From UBA2100 sp964399345 (GTDB taxonomy: Bacteria; Patescibacteriota; Minisyncoccia; Phycocordibacterales; UBA2100), in NCBI GenBank assembly GCA_964399345.1, contig CAYNQE010000011.1, forward strand, positions 1 through 14,740: a DNA stretch of 14,740 bases, read 5' to 3'. The notes beneath the pieces were generated by a model, which made no database searches, was not told the origin of the DNA, and saw nothing but the letters and a program-made list of their open reading frames with translations. How positions within the stretch are numbered: position 1 is the stretch's first letter; each line of letters begins with the position of its first letter. Shown here piece after piece: positions 1 through 5,602 of the stretch. The position numbers and the translations under genes were made by a program.

Positions 1-417
1 TCGAATGCTAACACCAGACTCGTTTGTGTGTGTAACTGCAAGATCTATTTTAGCTAAAGAGTCATCAGTTACAGGGGTCACCGTTAGTGAGGTGTCTTCA
101 AGACCTAATGTGTAAGGTGCGTTACAAGGAAGTGGACTTGAATTTATTTTAAAGTGGAACCCTTCTTTACATTCATATGCAAAAGAAAGAAGTCCTCCTT
201 CTGTTTCTGCCTTAGTCCAGCTAATAGTAACTGGAGAGTTTGAGTGAGTAGTACTTGGTGTTAGTTTTACAGCAATATCTTGGTCGTCTAGCTTAACTTC
301 TTTTGTTACTCCTGTGTCAGAGAAGAGTCTAGGGATAAATTTAACGACTTGTGACGCGCTCCAGATACCTATGATAAGTAGAATTATAAAACCTCCTATA
401 GCTAAAATATTTTTCAT
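1..417 (-). CDS. Membrane-anchored extracytoplasmic protein, 3' end cut off by the window
   Basis: Read on the minus strand, an open frame of 139 codons runs from an ATG at 417 off the window edge with no stop. The protein starts MKNILAIGGF and has one hydrophobic segment at about residues 4-20. This is an uncleaved anchor or signal peptide followed by an extracytoplasmic part rich in Thr and Ser. The stretch VKLTPSTTHSNSPVTISWTK resembles an edge strand of an Ig-like or fibronectin-like beta domain, and two Cys (in YECKEG and PLPCNAP) could form a disulfide. I do not recognise a family. It is divergent from the sortase gene with 82 bp between the two starts, so a surface role is plausible, but no sorting motif can be seen because the C-terminus is missing. 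The start is the only ATG near the anchor and has no SD sequence. Confidence 0.7.
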   Translation of the reverse strand, partial: MKNILAIGGFIILLIIGIWSASQVVKFIPRLFSDTGVTKEVKLDDQDIAVKLTPSTTHSNSPVTISWTKAETEGGLLSFAYECKEGFHFKINSSPLPCNAPYTLGLEDTSLTVTPVTDDSLAKIDLAVTHTNESGVSIR

Positions 418-458
418 ATGAATATAGTGCCTCTTTTGGCGGTATTAAACAAGTTAAA

Positions 459-487
459 TTGACGCAAAAATGTAAATCACGTATAGT
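459..487 (+). promoter_or_regulatory. Sigma70-type promoter of the sortase gene
   Basis: TTGACG at 459-464 and TATAGT at 482-487 are separated by exactly 17 bp. The -10 box ends 12 nt before the ATG at 500, which puts the predicted transcription start about 5 nt before the codon. There is no SD sequence, so the mRNA is leaderless or nearly so. Confidence 0.7.
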
Positions 488-499
488 TTTACTACTTAT

Positions 500-1174
500 A
501 TGGATCAAAATGACATTCTAAATACACTGTTCCATCCAAAGATGCTGTTTAATTTAGTAATTCTTTGGATACTTTTCGTAGTGGTTGGAACAGGGCTTGC
601 CATGCTTTCTTCGCAGAATTCTTTTCTAAGTGATGGAGAGTCTGAGCGAATAATAGAAGACACCCAAAGACTTTCTGACACAACTAACGTAGCCGTCCAA
701 GAAGAAGGTCAAACTGCTGTTTTCAGTGGTCCTCCGGTATTCCCGGATAGGTTAATAGTTGAGGGTATAAATATTGACCTTCCTATCTCAAACCCCCAAA
801 CACGAGACATCGGCGCCTTGGATGAAAAATTAAAAGATTCAGTAGTTCGATATCCTGACTCAGCAACTCTGGGTGTTCAAGGGGGAAACGTTTTAGTGTT
901 TGGTCACTCAAGTGGACTACCGGTAGTTCGAAATCAGTTTTTTAAAGCGTTTAACAAGATAAAGGATCTTGAAGATGGACAGATTATAAAAGCAGTTTCA
1001 GGAAGTGATACATATAGTTACAGCGTGAGTCGGGTGTACCAGGCAAGTGCCACTGACGATCGGATAGCTTTAAATGTTGCAGGACACCGCATAACTCTTC
1101 TAACTTGTGACTCCTTTGGTTCAAAAAGTGATAGGTGGGTGGTGGAGGCTGAATTTATAGGGAAAAACCTGTAG
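500..1174 (+). CDS. Sortase (cysteine transpeptidase), class not assigned
   Basis: A membrane-anchored transpeptidase of 224 aa that would cleave an LPXTG-like motif in secreted proteins and transfer them to a cell-surface nucleophile. A membrane segment at about residues 16-37 (N-in) is followed by a linker and the sortase beta-barrel from about residue 80. The catalytic His is in VLVFGHSSG (H136), the catalytic Cys in ITLLTCDSFG (C203, the TLxTC signature), and the Arg is R212 in SDRW. All three essential residues are present and in the usual order. The Asp directly after the Cys is unlike the TLxTC-S/E of classical class A enzymes. The likely substrate, with a VPYTG signal, lies about 3.4 kb downstream. 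The start at 500 fits the promoter, and the next gene begins 29 nt after the stop. Confidence 0.92.
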   Translation: MDQNDILNTLFHPKMLFNLVILWILFVVVGTGLAMLSSQNSFLSDGESERIIEDTQRLSDTTNVAVQEEGQTAVFSGPPVFPDRLIVEGINIDLPISNPQTRDIGALDEKLKDSVVRYPDSATLGVQGGNVLVFGHSSGLPVVRNQFFKAFNKIKDLEDGQIIKAVSGSDTYSYSVSRVYQASATDDRIALNVAGHRITLLTCDSFGSKSDRWVVEAEFIGKNL

Positions 1175-1189
1175 TATACATATAGAGCA

Positions 1190-1198
1190 GAAGGAGAT
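1190..1198 (+). promoter_or_regulatory. Strong Shine-Dalgarno site
   Basis: AGAAGGAGAT lies just upstream of the ATG at 1204 and fixes that start. It contrasts with the SD-free sortase gene immediately before it. Confidence 0.7.
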
Positions 1199-1203
1199 GT
1201 ATC

Positions 1204-1536
1204 ATGAGACCATCTAAGAAGGCCGTCAGGCGTGCTCGTCTTTCTCTTCAATTTAATCGACTCAAAGAAGACCGCGAATGCTTTCGAGTATTGAAAGTTA
1301 GTGCGCAAGTAGTCGAGTTTTTCTTTGGGGGACACACAATACGCTTTGAATACCATCTGGGGCGTGTTGCTCGTATTGGTGGGGACAATGTATATCTTGG
1401 AGTAGAGGACTACGCAGCACTTTATATTCTTGCAGAAATGCTGATGGCAGCTGCTTTTGCGGGATATAAGAAGAAAGCAAAAAAGAAAAAGGCGAAAAAG
1501 AAGAAAAAACAACAGCTTTCTTTTATTGGAATATAG
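1204..1536 (+). CDS. Small highly basic protein with Lys-rich tail, unknown function
   Basis: 110 aa. The first 25 residues are basic (MRPSKKAVRRARLS), the middle is a compact beta-rich segment (residues about 28-75, with FFFGGHTIRFEYHLGRVARI), then a short Ala/Met-rich helix, and a nearly pure Lys/Ala run at about residues 88-102 before an apolar end SFIGI. I do not recognise a family. The composition suggests nucleic-acid or polyanion binding, which is inference only. It follows the sortase by 29 nt and could be co-transcribed with it, but it carries its own strong SD. A hairpin terminator follows directly. Confidence 0.65.
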   Translation: MRPSKKAVRRARLSLQFNRLKEDRECFRVLKVSAQVVEFFFGGHTIRFEYHLGRVARIGGDNVYLGVEDYAALYILAEMLMAAAFAGYKKKAKKKKAKKKKKQQLSFIGI

Positions 1537-1538
1537 AA

Positions 1539-1574
1539 AACCCCGGGAAGCATTGCTGTTGCCCGGGGTTGTTT
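1539..1574. terminator. Bidirectional intrinsic terminator
   Basis: A GC-rich stem (AACCCCGGG paired with CCCGGGGTT, 14-nt loop) lies between two convergent genes. It is followed by GTTTTC on the plus strand and by TTTTCTATATT on the minus strand, so it can serve both. Confidence 0.8.
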
Positions 1575-1596
1575 TCATAATGTGGGAGAAGAAAGA

Positions 1597-2661
1597 TCAG
1601 TCTTTGCCAGTTTTGACTTTAGCCTCGGCTTCCGCCTTGGCGGCGGCCGTAACTGCTGCTGCAGTTGTAAAGTCGCCAGGTTTTTCGCCTGGGCCTCCAC
1701 GAACAACATAAAGCTTTGCCACTCCAGCGTCGGCCAGAACTTCTTCTGCAACTGCGTTAACGGTCACTCCAGGATTGTCTTCCTGAAGCTTCGTTCGTGC
1801 TTTAACACGTTTTGCTATAGCCGCCTCTCTGACCTCTGATTGCTTTTGTTCAGATTTTGCATCAGCCACATCATCGGGTTCGTTGATGTTAGTCACATCA
1901 ACACCTCCGTTGGGGATGTGAAATCCGAGCTTTTGGAGGCGCTTCCACACCATCTTCTCCTCTTCGCCACCGGAAAATTGGAAAGGCCGCTTTTTCCTTC
2001 CATTTGCTGGAAGGGCAATTTTATCCTTTTCTCCGCTTAAGACGTTGGCAAGTTCTAAGTTCATGTTTTCAATAGCGAGAACCTGCTCGTCAGAGAAGAG
2101 CCTGATATATTTTCGAACCGTTGCGGTAAGCAATTCAATCAAAGCCTGTTTTGGGTCTCCGCCGCCAATTAAGGAACGGATGTACGGAAGAGGCCAGCGA
2201 ACGTAATATCTACGAACCGCAATTGAAACTTTAAAGCGTGTCCCTTCGGAAGTTTCAACGTCTGGTATTTCAAACTCTTCAACTTGACGCTCTCCTATTC
2301 CCACTTGGGAACGATCGAGCTTAGCAAACGGTCTGAGCCAGTAACATTGCCATCCGGAAGGCGCTACCCAGTTTTCATCAAACGCTTCTCCTAAAAACAT
2401 AGGGACAACGTTTGAGGGTGCCTTTACGCTGTAAATGCTCAAGGCAAATCCAACGAAAAGACCTGGAAGGGCAACGATTGCAGAGAAGCCAATATCCAGA
2501 GATACAGCAAATGCTGCCACCCCAAGAATAACTCCTACAATTACTGCCGACGGCAATCCATAGAATAGGATGCTCGCAAACTGGGCATGACGATTATCGC
2601 CGGGGTCCAGTAAAGCCTCATTTCCGATATTAAAGTCGGATAGTTCTACTTTATTTGTCAT
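1597..2661 (-). CDS. Membrane protein with SPFH/band-7-like domain
   Basis: 354 aa from an ATG at 2661; a GTG 15 nt further upstream is open but lies within the SD region, whereas GGGAG sits 8 nt before this ATG. Two hydrophobic segments at about residues 29-50 and 56-76 form a membrane hairpin. The rest resembles an SPFH (prohibitin/flotillin) fold: a beta-rich part (VEEFEIPDVETSEGTRFKVS), a helical part, and a helix with the typical SPFH style after a short strand (VDVTNINEPDDVADA, then an Ala/Lys/Glu-rich helix). The C-terminus is Ala/Lys-rich (TTAAAVTAAAKAEAEAKVK). Such proteins scaffold membrane microdomains or assist proteases. The assignment rests on pattern only; a coiled-coil membrane protein of another family is possible. 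The gene is divergent from the small membrane protein at 2854. Confidence 0.7.
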   Translation of the reverse strand: MTNKVELSDFNIGNEALLDPGDNRHAQFASILFYGLPSAVIVGVILGVAAFAVSLDIGFSAIVALPGLFVGFALSIYSVKAPSNVVPMFLGEAFDENWVAPSGWQCYWLRPFAKLDRSQVGIGERQVEEFEIPDVETSEGTRFKVSIAVRRYYVRWPLPYIRSLIGGGDPKQALIELLTATVRKYIRLFSDEQVLAIENMNLELANVLSGEKDKIALPANGRKKRPFQFSGGEEEKMVWKRLQKLGFHIPNGGVDVTNINEPDDVADAKSEQKQSEVREAAIAKRVKARTKLQEDNPGVTVNAVAEEVLADAGVAKLYVVRGGPGEKPGDFTTAAAVTAAAKAEAEAKVKTGKD

Positions 2662-2730
2662 CTGTTTTTCTCCCACAGATTATGTTTCAAGGTGCACTTC
2701 ACCGCGCAGGTGAGCGCCGTAAGTAGTTAA

Positions 2731-2759
2731 ATATAACCACATATACTACGAAAAGTCAA
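2731..2759 (-). promoter_or_regulatory. Promoter of the SPFH-like gene
   Basis: On the minus strand TTGACT (2759-2754) and TTATAT (2736-2731) are 17 bp apart. The leader of about 65 nt includes a small hairpin (CACC...GGTG near 2690-2710). It lies back to back with the plus-strand promoter at 2769, with only 9 bp between the two -35 boxes, so one regulator could affect both. Confidence 0.6.
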
Positions 2760-2768
2760 TAGTTATCC

Positions 2769-2797
2769 TTGACAAACACATCTAATTATGATTAAAT
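2769..2797 (+). promoter_or_regulatory. Promoter of the small membrane protein gene
   Basis: TTGACA (2769-2774), a 17-bp spacer and TTAAAT (2792-2797). The -35 box is a perfect consensus. The predicted leader is about 50 nt and ends in the strong SD AAAGGAGGT at 2841-2849. Confidence 0.7.
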
Positions 2798-2853
2798 ATC
2801 GCCAGTTCAGCACTTTGTAATTGTCACAATAAGCAACCAGAAAGGAGGTCTTG

Positions 2854-3351
2854 ATGGTGTTGAAATTGAATAAGCCTTTCTATAAGGAAACTCCAGATGC
2901 TTTTTGCAGATGGACCGAAAAGAAGGGGTATTACTGGGTCAGTAAAACGACCGGTAAGATCATTTCTAAACCGGCTGGTGTCGACAATCCGTCGAAACCG
3001 CCAAAAACGGGCAGTACAGGCCCAGAAAGGAAACCAATGAGAAATTGGAAAAATTGGATGATTGGAATTGCATCGGTCTTCGGCGCATTCATGCTGATAA
3101 GTCTTGCGTATTGGGGGTATCAAGGCAGGACAGTAACTGCCGCGACTGCAGCCACTATTGCGCCTGCACCTACAGTTGCTTCCTCGTCTGACCCTGTATT
3201 ACAAGGTTGGATGAATGGTATTCGCAATACGCCTGCGCCAAAGGGCACTCGGTGGAAGCGCATCAATCCCAGGGCAACAGGCGAAAAAGGATGCATCGCG
3301 GGTCAAACCAGGGTGAATCCTTCAACCGGCCGTTTGCAGGGTTGTAAGTGA
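2854..3351 (+). CDS. Single-pass membrane protein, unknown function
   Basis: 165 aa from the ATG at 2854. GGAGG at 2844-2848 leaves 5 nt; a TTG at 2851 is too close and a GTG at 2857 is an alternative. Residues 1-60 are soluble, with an aromatic patch (FCRWTEKKGYYWVSKTTGK). A single hydrophobic segment follows at about 68-88, after the basic stretch RKPMRNWKNW, so the N-terminus is probably cytoplasmic. The exported part is low-complexity Ala/Thr/Pro, then a basic C-terminus with two Cys (GCIAGQTRVNPSTGRLQGCK) that could be disulfide-bonded. The KTTGKI and NPSTGRL phrases look like short repeat motifs of wall- or DNA-associated proteins, but I cannot name a family. Confidence 0.65.
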   Translation: MVLKLNKPFYKETPDAFCRWTEKKGYYWVSKTTGKIISKPAGVDNPSKPPKTGSTGPERKPMRNWKNWMIGIASVFGAFMLISLAYWGYQGRTVTAATAATIAPAPTVASSSDPVLQGWMNGIRNTPAPKGTRWKRINPRATGEKGCIAGQTRVNPSTGRLQGCK

Positions 3352-3364
3352 CAAAAAATGTACA

Positions 3365-3390
3365 GGGGCGAAACATGCTTTCGCCCTTGG
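3365..3390 (+). terminator. Hairpin terminator
   Basis: GGGCGAAA (3366-3373) pairs perfectly with TTTCGCCC (3379-3386) across CATGC, followed by a weak T-rich stretch. It sits 15 nt after the stop of the preceding gene. Confidence 0.55.
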
Positions 3391-3400
3391 ACATCTTTAC

Positions 3401-3430
3401 TTGACAAACAGAGATGATATGGTGTTCTAT
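3401..3430 (+). promoter_or_regulatory. Possible promoter of the small secreted protein gene
   Basis: A perfect TTGACA at 3401-3406. The -10 is uncertain: TTCTAT at 3425-3430 with an 18-bp spacer is the best match. The 11-mer CTTGACAAACA is shared with the promoter at 2768-2778. Confidence 0.4.
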
Positions 3431-3445
3431 AAACAGATATGGCAT

Positions 3446-3479
3446 CTGATGAATGAATGATTTATTGTTCATTCATCAG
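3446..3479 (+). repeat. Perfect 12-bp inverted repeat
   Basis: CTGATGAATGAA (3446-3457) and TTCATTCATCAG (3468-3479) are exact inverse copies with a 10-nt spacer. It lies just after the presumed -10 box, so it could be an operator or a 5' mRNA hairpin. Confidence 0.7.
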
Positions 3480-3520
3480 GTCTCAGATCGAGACAAGTTC
3501 TTTAACAGTAGAAACGAACG

Positions 3521-3573
3521 CGGTTGATATAAGTAAGAACGGGACAGATTCACGTCCTTACTTATATCAACCG
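3521..3573 (+). promoter_or_regulatory. Long perfect hairpin in the 5' leader
   Basis: CGGTTGATATAAGTAAG (3521-3537) pairs over 17 bp with CTTACTTATATCAACCG (3557-3573). The loop itself holds GGAC/GTCC. A second small hairpin (GCCC AGAT GGGC) follows at 3573-3584, then the SD AAGGAG. A stem this long just before the ribosome site suggests mRNA protection or translational control. Confidence 0.7.
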
Positions 3574-3604
3574 CCCAGATGGGCAAATTAAGGAGACTAA
3601 GGCT

Positions 3605-3880
3605 ATGAAAAAGCTTTTACTTACCGTCGCCGCTCTGGCTACTTTTGGAACCCAAGGGTTCGCTGCAACCACTTATCTTCAGGATAAGATTGCATTCACT
3701 CAATGCATGAAAACCTCTGGATTTGCCGAAGGAAAAACCTTTGAGTCAAAGCTGAAAAGTGAAGATGGCGACATTGTTGGCGTTTCGGCTCGGGTTAAAG
3801 AGTCTGTTCTCAAAAACCCAACCCGGCTGGCAGCAGCAAATGCCTGCGCCAAAAAATTTGGCATCGCCAAATTTGGCTAA
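3605..3880 (+). CDS. Small secreted protein with two cysteines, unknown function
   Basis: 91 aa. A clear Sec signal peptide (MKKLLLTVAALATFGTQGFA, cleavage after about residue 20) leaves a mature protein of about 71 residues. Two Cys (C34 and C81) probably form one disulfide joining an N-terminal helix (KIAFTQCMKT) to a C-terminal helix (RLAAANACAKKFG). I do not recognise a family. The ATG at 3605 is preceded by AAGGAG. The last codons form a 9-bp DNA hairpin (AAATTTGGC atc GCCAAATTT). It is monocistronic, with its own leader structures and a strong terminator. Confidence 0.75.
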   Translation: MKKLLLTVAALATFGTQGFAATTYLQDKIAFTQCMKTSGFAEGKTFESKLKSEDGDIVGVSARVKESVLKNPTRLAAANACAKKFGIAKFG

Positions 3881-3901
3881 AGACGTTCGTTTCTACTGAA
3901 G

Positions 3902-3942
3902 AAAAGGGTGACTTGCACAAGTGCTCGTCACCCTTTCTTCTT
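3902..3942 (+). terminator. Strong intrinsic terminator
   Basis: AAAGGGTGAC (3903-3912) pairs with GTCACCCTTT (3927-3936), with an inner hairpin GCAC AA GTGC, followed by CTTCTT. It lies right after the small secreted protein gene. Confidence 0.8.
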
Positions 3943-4029
3943 AGATAAAATGTGTGGAGCTAACTAAATTGCGAATTTCGTAATTAGAAAGGTCTACAGA
4001 TTGACCACATGTCAACGAAAGGAACCGAC

Positions 4030-4434
4030 ATGATGCACATTGTAAAACTCATCTTTTTACTTCTTTTCATGGGTTTGCCAGCAATGGCATTCGCCGGGGA
4101 AGAAGAGCCTTGTGATAACTGTGGTTCGCCACAGGAGTATCGCCAGGTGTCTTGCCCTCTGGTTTCTCTGCATTTTACGCAAGAAACCGAAGGTGCCGTG
4201 GCGATTCGTTTTTACGACGCTAAAGGCAAGGTCATTTACGGCCGCTACTCGAAAGAGCGCGCGTTTGTAAAGCAGACGGTAGACAAATACTCCGTTTGCG
4301 AAAGTGTTGCAAAAAATGCTGTAAGGGTGACGATTACCCGGTGTATTCCGGAAATCGCCACGCCCAGAACAGCAGAAGGCAACATTTTGCAGGTCTTATT
4401 GGACAGCAAAAAGAACCCTGTAGCTCTGCCATGA
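4030..4434 (+). CDS. Secreted cysteine-containing protein, unknown function
   Basis: 134 aa from the ATG at 4030. GAAAGGA at 4017-4023 is 6 nt upstream, and this start gives a compact signal peptide (MMHIVKLIFLLLFMGLPAMA, cleavage near AFA-GEE). An in-frame ATG at 4009 would add 7 residues and has no SD. The mature part begins with an acidic CxxC segment (GEEEPCDNCGS, C28/C31), followed by a beta-rich domain with three more Cys (C42, C90, C105). Five Cys leave one unpaired unless it binds a partner or metal. No family recognised. The gene is GC-rich for this window (33 of 60 bases in 4141-4200). Confidence 0.72.
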   Translation: MMHIVKLIFLLLFMGLPAMAFAGEEEPCDNCGSPQEYRQVSCPLVSLHFTQETEGAVAIRFYDAKGKVIYGRYSKERAFVKQTVDKYSVCESVAKNAVRVTITRCIPEIATPRTAEGNILQVLLDSKKNPVALP

Positions 4435-4458
4435 GGTTTTTGAAGAGAATGGGAAGTG

Positions 4459-4488
4459 GCTTGGCGATGAAATTAGTAATCGCCAAGC
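4459..4488 (+). terminator. 10-bp perfect hairpin, probable terminator
   Basis: GCTTGGCGAT (4459-4468) pairs with ATCGCCAAGC (4479-4488) across 10 nt, 25 nt after the preceding stop. There is only a weak T-rich stretch (ACTTGACTTATTTAT) behind it, so an operator role for the next gene, whose -35 box begins at 4491, is an alternative. Confidence 0.5.
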
Positions 4489-4490
4489 AC

Positions 4491-4519
4491 TTGACTTATT
4501 TATAACCATGTGGCACAAT
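4491..4519 (+). promoter_or_regulatory. Possible promoter of the repeat surface protein gene
   Basis: TTGACT (4491-4496), 17 bp, CACAAT (4514-4519). If this is used, the start codon is the ATG at 4559, because ATGs at 4508 and 4520 would lie before or too near the transcription start. A second possible -10 (TATAAC, 4501-4506) would favour the ATG at 4520. Confidence 0.45.
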
Positions 4520-4558
4520 ATGTCGCATAAAGTTAATATTAATAACATTATTTTGCGT

Positions 4559-5557
4559 ATGCCATTTATTAAAAATTCAACAGCTAAGAGTATTCTAGCG
4601 CTTTCATTTGCGTTTATACTTTCAGTTGCTGTTACAACTGTAATTCCTACAGATACCGCTAAAGCACAGTGGGTTGATGGAGGAGACGTTTGTACTTCTT
4701 GTGGTGGAGATTCTTGGGGGGATTGGTCAACAACTGACGATTCATGGAGCGATTGGAGCTCAACCGGAGACTCATGGTCAGATTGGTCAACAACTGACGA
4801 TTCATGGTCAGATTGGAGCTCAACAAGTAACGATTGGGGAGATTGGTCTAGTACTACTTCTGGAGAATGGTACGATATCGCTGACGCCACACCAACAGGA
4901 GAATGGTACGATATCGCTGATGCCACACCAACAGGAGAGTGGTATGACATTGCTGAAGCCACACCAACAGGAGAATGGTACGATATTGCAGTAGCAACAC
5001 CTACTTATACTCACAAAACGCGAACTTACACTTACGGTGGCAACACAACATATCGCTACAACACAAAGTTCAACCTAGAACTTCACAAAGATCATAATCA
5101 TAGTCACAAAACAACTCCGACTACACCTACTCATAACCACAATACGCATAACCACGGTTACACTAACCCAGTTAACGTAAATCAGGTTACGAATGTGAAT
5201 AATGTTAACAATTCTATTCCAGTAGCTCAGCCACAACCAGTAGTACGTTATGCATATCCAACTGTGTACCCAAGTGTGACAGTTGCACAAACCAACTACA
5301 CACCTGCGTATGATTACGTAAACATCAATCAAGTTCCTTATACAGGAACAAAGGAAGTTGCATACGTACTTACACTAATTGCAGCAGCTCTTGCAAGCAT
5401 TGCAGCAGCAGTCTACTTCCGAGGAAGAATGAACGTTGCCTTTGCAGGAACTCCAATAGTTCTCCAAGAGGAAACTGTTGAAGAAGTAAAAGAAGACTCA
5501 GAGCCTACTATAAAAATAGAAAACGGCGAAGACGGTCCTAAACTATCGTTTAAATAA
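4559..5557 (+). CDS. Repeat-rich surface protein with VPYTG sortase signal
   Basis: 332 aa from the ATG at 4559, which gives a normal signal peptide (hydrophobic core LALSFAFILSVAVTTV, cleavage near AKA-QW). In-frame ATGs at 4508 and 4520 are open. After a CTSC motif come five 10-residue repeats of the type SWSDWSTTDD, then four 12-residue repeats GEWYDIADATPT. A Thr/Asn/His-rich stalk (NHSHKTTPTTPTHNHN) and a Val/Asn/Tyr-rich part follow. The C-terminus has VPYTG (residues 259-263), a hydrophobic helix (EVAYVLTLIAAALASIAAAV) and RGR, the classical order of a sortase signal. Unusually, a further ~40 mostly acidic residues (EETVEEVKEDSEP) follow. It would be linked by the sortase at 500 and displayed on the cell surface. 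There is no SD sequence. Confidence 0.85.
   Translation: MPFIKNSTAKSILALSFAFILSVAVTTVIPTDTAKAQWVDGGDVCTSCGGDSWGDWSTTDDSWSDWSSTGDSWSDWSTTDDSWSDWSSTSNDWGDWSSTTSGEWYDIADATPTGEWYDIADATPTGEWYDIAEATPTGEWYDIAVATPTYTHKTRTYTYGGNTTYRYNTKFNLELHKDHNHSHKTTPTTPTHNHNTHNHGYTNPVNVNQVTNVNNVNNSIPVAQPQPVVRYAYPTVYPSVTVAQTNYTPAYDYVNINQVPYTGTKEVAYVLTLIAAALASIAAAVYFRGRMNVAFAGTPIVLQEETVEEVKEDSEPTIKIENGEDGPKLSFK
4712..4861 (+). repeat. Five tandem 30-bp repeats (SWSDWSTTDD)
   Basis: Coding repeats of 10 residues, rich in Trp, Ser and Asp. At DNA level there is a 60-bp higher-order period: 4721-4764 is nearly identical to 4781-4824, which indicates recent duplication. Confidence 0.9.
4862..5005 (+). repeat. Four tandem 36-bp repeats (GEWYDIADATPT)
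   Basis: Four 12-residue units with few differences (ADATPT, ADATPT, AEATPT, AVATPT). Repeat number could vary between strains by slippage or recombination. Confidence 0.92.
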
Positions 5558-5573
5558 AAGAGACTTCTTAAAC

Positions 5574-5601
5574 AAAAAACCACCCGCGAGGGTGGTTTTT
5601 T
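5574..5601. terminator. Bidirectional terminator between convergent genes
   Basis: CCACCC GCGA GGGTGG (5580-5595) with A6 before and T6 after, so it ends transcripts from both sides. It lies between the surface protein stop (5557) and the thrS stop (5603-5605). Confidence 0.92.
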
Positions 5602-5602
5602 G

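Larger units (their letters stand above)
3506..3898. repeat. 15-bp inverted repeat flanking the small secreted protein gene
   Basis: CAGTAGAAACGAACG at 3506-3520 and its exact inverse CGTTCGTTTCTACTG at 3884-3898 enclose the whole gene and its 5' hairpin. In RNA the two ends could pair and close the message into a loop; as DNA they could be the ends of a small mobile unit. Both readings are inference. Confidence 0.7.

Noticed and set aside
1190..1206. AGAAGGAGAT leader similar to the phage T7 gene 10 ribosome site, hinting at vector contamination
   Set aside because: Only the SD core matches; the surrounding sequence is not vector-like and the gene continues into native sequence.
3506..3898. 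Insertion sequence ends
   Set aside because: The 15-bp inverted repeats enclose only a small secreted protein gene with no transposase, and I see no flanking target duplication; kept as a repeat, not called an IS.
4712..5005. Regular repeats resembling a CRISPR array
   Set aside because: The repeats are contiguous, in frame, without unique spacers, and encode clean 10- and 12-residue units of a surface protein.
5075..5332. Minus-strand open frame opposite the His/Asn/Thr-rich stalk
   Set aside because: Antisense shadow of a low-complexity region in a well-supported surface protein gene.
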